Shown here one piece after another: positions 61,463-64,000 of a stretch of 64,000 nt of DNA (its first letter is position 1; each line of letters begins with the position of its first letter). The translations under genes were made by a program, and so were the position numbers. This stretch comes from Pipra filicauda (Eukaryota > Chordata > Aves > Passeriformes > Pipridae): contig NW_024104998.1 of NCBI RefSeq assembly GCF_003945595.2, forward strand, positions 3,157,790 through 3,221,789, in the 5' to 3' direction. A model generated the notes under the pieces. That model saw only the letters and a list, made by a program, of their open reading frames with translations. It did no database searches and was not told the DNA's origin.

Positions 61463-61741
61463 ATGCAAGATTTACGGAATACAGAAGGAGCCCAATATAG
61501 TTCCCATCCTCAGATGGCAACCATGAGGCCAAGGGTTCAACCTGCAGATATTAGGCAGCCAGGAATGATGCAGCATGGGCAGCTGACTACTATTAACCAG
61601 TCCCAGCTCAGTGCACAGCTTGGTTTGAATATGGGTGGAAACAGTGTTCCTCACAACTCGCCCTCTCCACCTGGAAGCAAATCTGCAACTCCTTCACCAT
61701 CCAGTTCAGTCCATGAAGATGAAGGAGAAGATAGCTCTAAG
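61463..61741 (+). CDS. TOX: TOX internal coding exon (segment just before the HMG-box exon)
   Basis: Internal exon of 279 bases (93 codons, phase 0 at both ends). The acceptor is TTTTTTTCCTCTTGTAG and the donor is GTAGGC. The translation begins M-Q-D-L-R-N-T-E-G-A-Q-Y-S-S-H-P. It includes QLTTINQSQLSAQLGLNMGG and the serine/proline-rich SPSPPGSKSATPSPSSS, and ends in the acidic H-E-D-E-G-E-D-S-S-K. It continues in frame from the exon ending at 17670 (V|M junction), matching the order in known TOX proteins. The QLTTINQSQLSAQLGLN and SKSATPSPSSS blocks are shared across the TOX family, while the first half is TOX-specific. The next exon should supply the lysine-rich nuclear localisation stretch and HMG box, and neither is present up to 64000. 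The ATG at 61463 is an internal methionine placed directly after the acceptor, not a translation start. The serine/proline stretch is a plausible phosphorylation region (inference). Confidence 0.96.
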
Positions 61742-64000
61742 GTAGGCTTAGATGCTAGGATTACTATGTAAATTATGGTTATTTCTAGGACCTGCTAAAT
61801 GAATCATATGGCCACAGTTATTAAGGTGATACTTTATGTATTATTGGTGGTTGATTGAAGTGAATAAAGGGTTATGAATACAGAACTTATAATATCCAGT
61901 CAATTCTTCAGGCAGCTTGAGTAAATTACATCATTCCTCTTCATGAGAGCAAACTGGAATCCTGTTAAACACTTAAAGGATAGTAATTTCTGTAGGACTT
62001 TAATATAAGGGTTGAGTTTTCTCACTTGCATAGCAGGGATGTTTGTTTCCAGTTAAAGATCAAGTTACTGCTATAAAAAGTATGAACAGTCAGTGCAATA
62101 TGCTAGTCTTTGCTACTTGGTCACAGGATGAGTGAACAGAACATCATAGCAACCAGAACAGAAAGATCCTGTGAACTTTAGAAACCTTACCTTGAAAATC
62201 TGGAAGACCCATTATACATTTATACCTTGAGAGGTGCTGACACTTCATTATGACATGTTTAAGCTTCATTTTAGTGTCAGTACAAGCATGAAGTGATAAG
62301 AGTAATTTACATAATAAATTTCTTTAAAGAATAAATGTCAATCTGTATAGCAGGTTTTGCATGCAAAAATCTCCCAATCTCTCAAAATCCTGAAAACCTC
62401 TCAAAAGTACACAAGTCTATTATCTTAAATTCAGACAGAAAAGCTGAGACACAGAAAGATTGAAATTTAGCACAAAATCATCCCTTAAACCGGGAATAGA
62501 GCATATTGAAATTGAGAACCTCTTTAGCTCTATTTTATGGTCACTACAAAATAGCAGTCCTGTCAGAGCACTCCTGCATTGTAGCGTGTACCATGTAGTG
62601 TACCACAGAGATGGCTTGTGGGGGAAAGTTGCAGACTTACGAGGAATGTGAAGAAAACATATTGTGAGTCGCTGAGGAGGTATAATTCAGTCAAGAAATG
62701 TAAGCCTGATTTGTTTTCAAATTATATTGTTTTTCATGCCTCAAGCTATGAAATAATCATGTAATTGGAGACATATGTTTTACTACATTTTGAATAAATT
62801 CTGATTCAAAAGTTTTATTTCAGAACATGCCCCTAATTTTACAAAGTTTAGGTTTTAGAAATTACTGAATAATTCATACATTTTGAATGAGCACTACCTT
62901 ACTGAGGAGGACTTTAGAATACAGCTGTGTAAAAATAATTCCAAGCAGCCTTTACTTTTTCAGAATAATTTATTTACTACTCCTGTTGCTCTGCTAATTT
63001 TTTTACATGTATTGGAGTGTGCAAGATGCTCGAAATTCTGGAGAAATAATTAATATTACCTTTCTGCTTCTATTAAATATTTCAGTTATTTCACCCATAC
63101 TTTTCATGTACTTTTTCAGTGTAACACTTTGGGCTAGCAAAAGTGTATGGTTGTGGTTTCATGAAAGCAGTAGTTATCTGAAACTAATGTTTTCAATAGA
63201 GAAATATAAACCACTGTAGACTAAGTAAGACTTGGTCCTTTCTTCGTGGAAGCCAGCTTATAGAGTGTTCAACTATTTAATAAGCTATGTTATTTTTCTC
63301 TCATGCTCAGTCTAAGCAGGAAAAGATGACAAAAGGCACAATGTGCAACAGTATGCTGAAGTAGATATATTGCCTTAAAATTCTATAATTATATCTACCA
63401 AGAGAAAAGTTTTAAAGGATATTAAATTTGGTTAATAGTGACAGAGGGCTTAAATTCTTGTCTGACTAGTATGGTTTAAACCAGATTGATGGGGAGCAGA
63501 TAATGTCATGCATTGTCTTCTGTGGGATTTCTTAGGGCTTCATGAAAACACCTGAGGCTGGCCACCATTGGAGACAGGCAGTGGGCTGGCATGCCTGATC
63601 CAGTGCGATAGTTGTGCTGTAGTTCCCTCCGTAAAAGGCAATAGAGATTGAATAATCAGCCTAAGGAGTTAGTATATTGTTGTAGTTCATGATTTAAAAC
63701 TCTCCACTGTGTATATTCTGTTAACATTGCTCTTCCTGGAAACTACCAGTGAATGGATATGAATACTCAGAATAAGCTGGTTTTCTGTGGAGATCTTCCT
63801 CCCCAGAAACAAGAGTATTACATTTTCTTGGAGTTGCTTTGAAGGGACCTCTGAATGTTCTCACTCCAGAAATCCTCTTCCCAGTGAAAGAAGGCTCTGG
63901 ATGGGGACAGAAAGAGACAGACCAGCTGTTCTGTCTGCTGTGAAAATCTCTGTCTTTTACCTGAATATAACTTTACTAAATTTGGAGTTTTCTTTTTAAT
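61742..64000. other. TOX: Start of the next TOX intron
   Basis: Begins with the donor GTAGGC. The stretch to the window end is AT-rich, without recognised repeats or exons. The lysine-rich segment and HMG box expected in the next exon were looked for and are not here. Confidence 0.75.

Noticed and set aside
61463..61465. ATG at the exact start of the second TOX exon as a translation start
   Set aside because: It follows directly on a good polypyrimidine-AG acceptor and continues in frame from the previous exon, so it is an internal methionine.
61742..64000. Search for the TOX HMG-box exon
   Set aside because: No lysine-rich run or HMG-box codons were found. The exon must lie beyond the window.
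1..64000. CRISPR array, operon, or prokaryotic or phage system
   Set aside because: No spaced repeat array, no dense gene packing and no bacterial-type genes. The spliced TOX exons and CR1 elements show vertebrate nuclear DNA.

Overview
This window is vertebrate nuclear DNA, most probably from a bird. It is AT-rich and gene-poor. It is littered with CR1 non-LTR retrotransposon copies carrying the avian-style 3' end (AGAATCATAGAAT / GGAAGGGACC, ATTCTGTG octamers). The only host coding sequence I recognise is two internal exons of one spliced gene. No bacterial-type operons, CRISPR arrays, tRNA or rRNA genes are visible.

The gene is TOX (thymocyte selection-associated HMG-box protein), on the + strand. 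One exon (17428-17670, 81 codons) and the next (61463-61741, 93 codons) encode consecutive parts of the N-terminal regulatory region upstream of the HMG box. Both have clean AG/GT splice sites and both are phase 0 at each end. They are separated by a 43.8 kb intron. Positions 1-17427 are the end of the preceding intron and 61742-64000 the start of the next one. The HMG-box exon and the first exons lie outside the window.

Layout: 1-395 CR1 fragment (-); 3513-4192 CR1 fragment (-); 10215-~14200 a nearly full-length but dead CR1 (-) with recognisable ORF1 (GDSL-type esterase) and ORF2 (endonuclease plus reverse transcriptase); 17428-17670 TOX exon; 28870-29030 old CR1-like scrap (-); ~29.2-55.3 kb a 26 kb stretch with no recognised interspersed repeat; 55358-55533 CR1 (-); 56960-57412 old CR1 (+); 58940-59155 CR1 (-); 59345-59700 a GC-rich island with a 179-codon open frame of doubtful meaning; 61463-61741 TOX exon.

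I see no novel multi-gene system. The items most worth a second look are small: an RFX X-box-like palindrome (32964-32978), a 12-bp-arm near-perfect palindrome (53910-53934), a 12-bp hairpin (7649-7701), the unusual 3' tail and CpG-bearing 5' end of the large CR1, and the repeat-poor intron segment, where regulatory elements would be expected.
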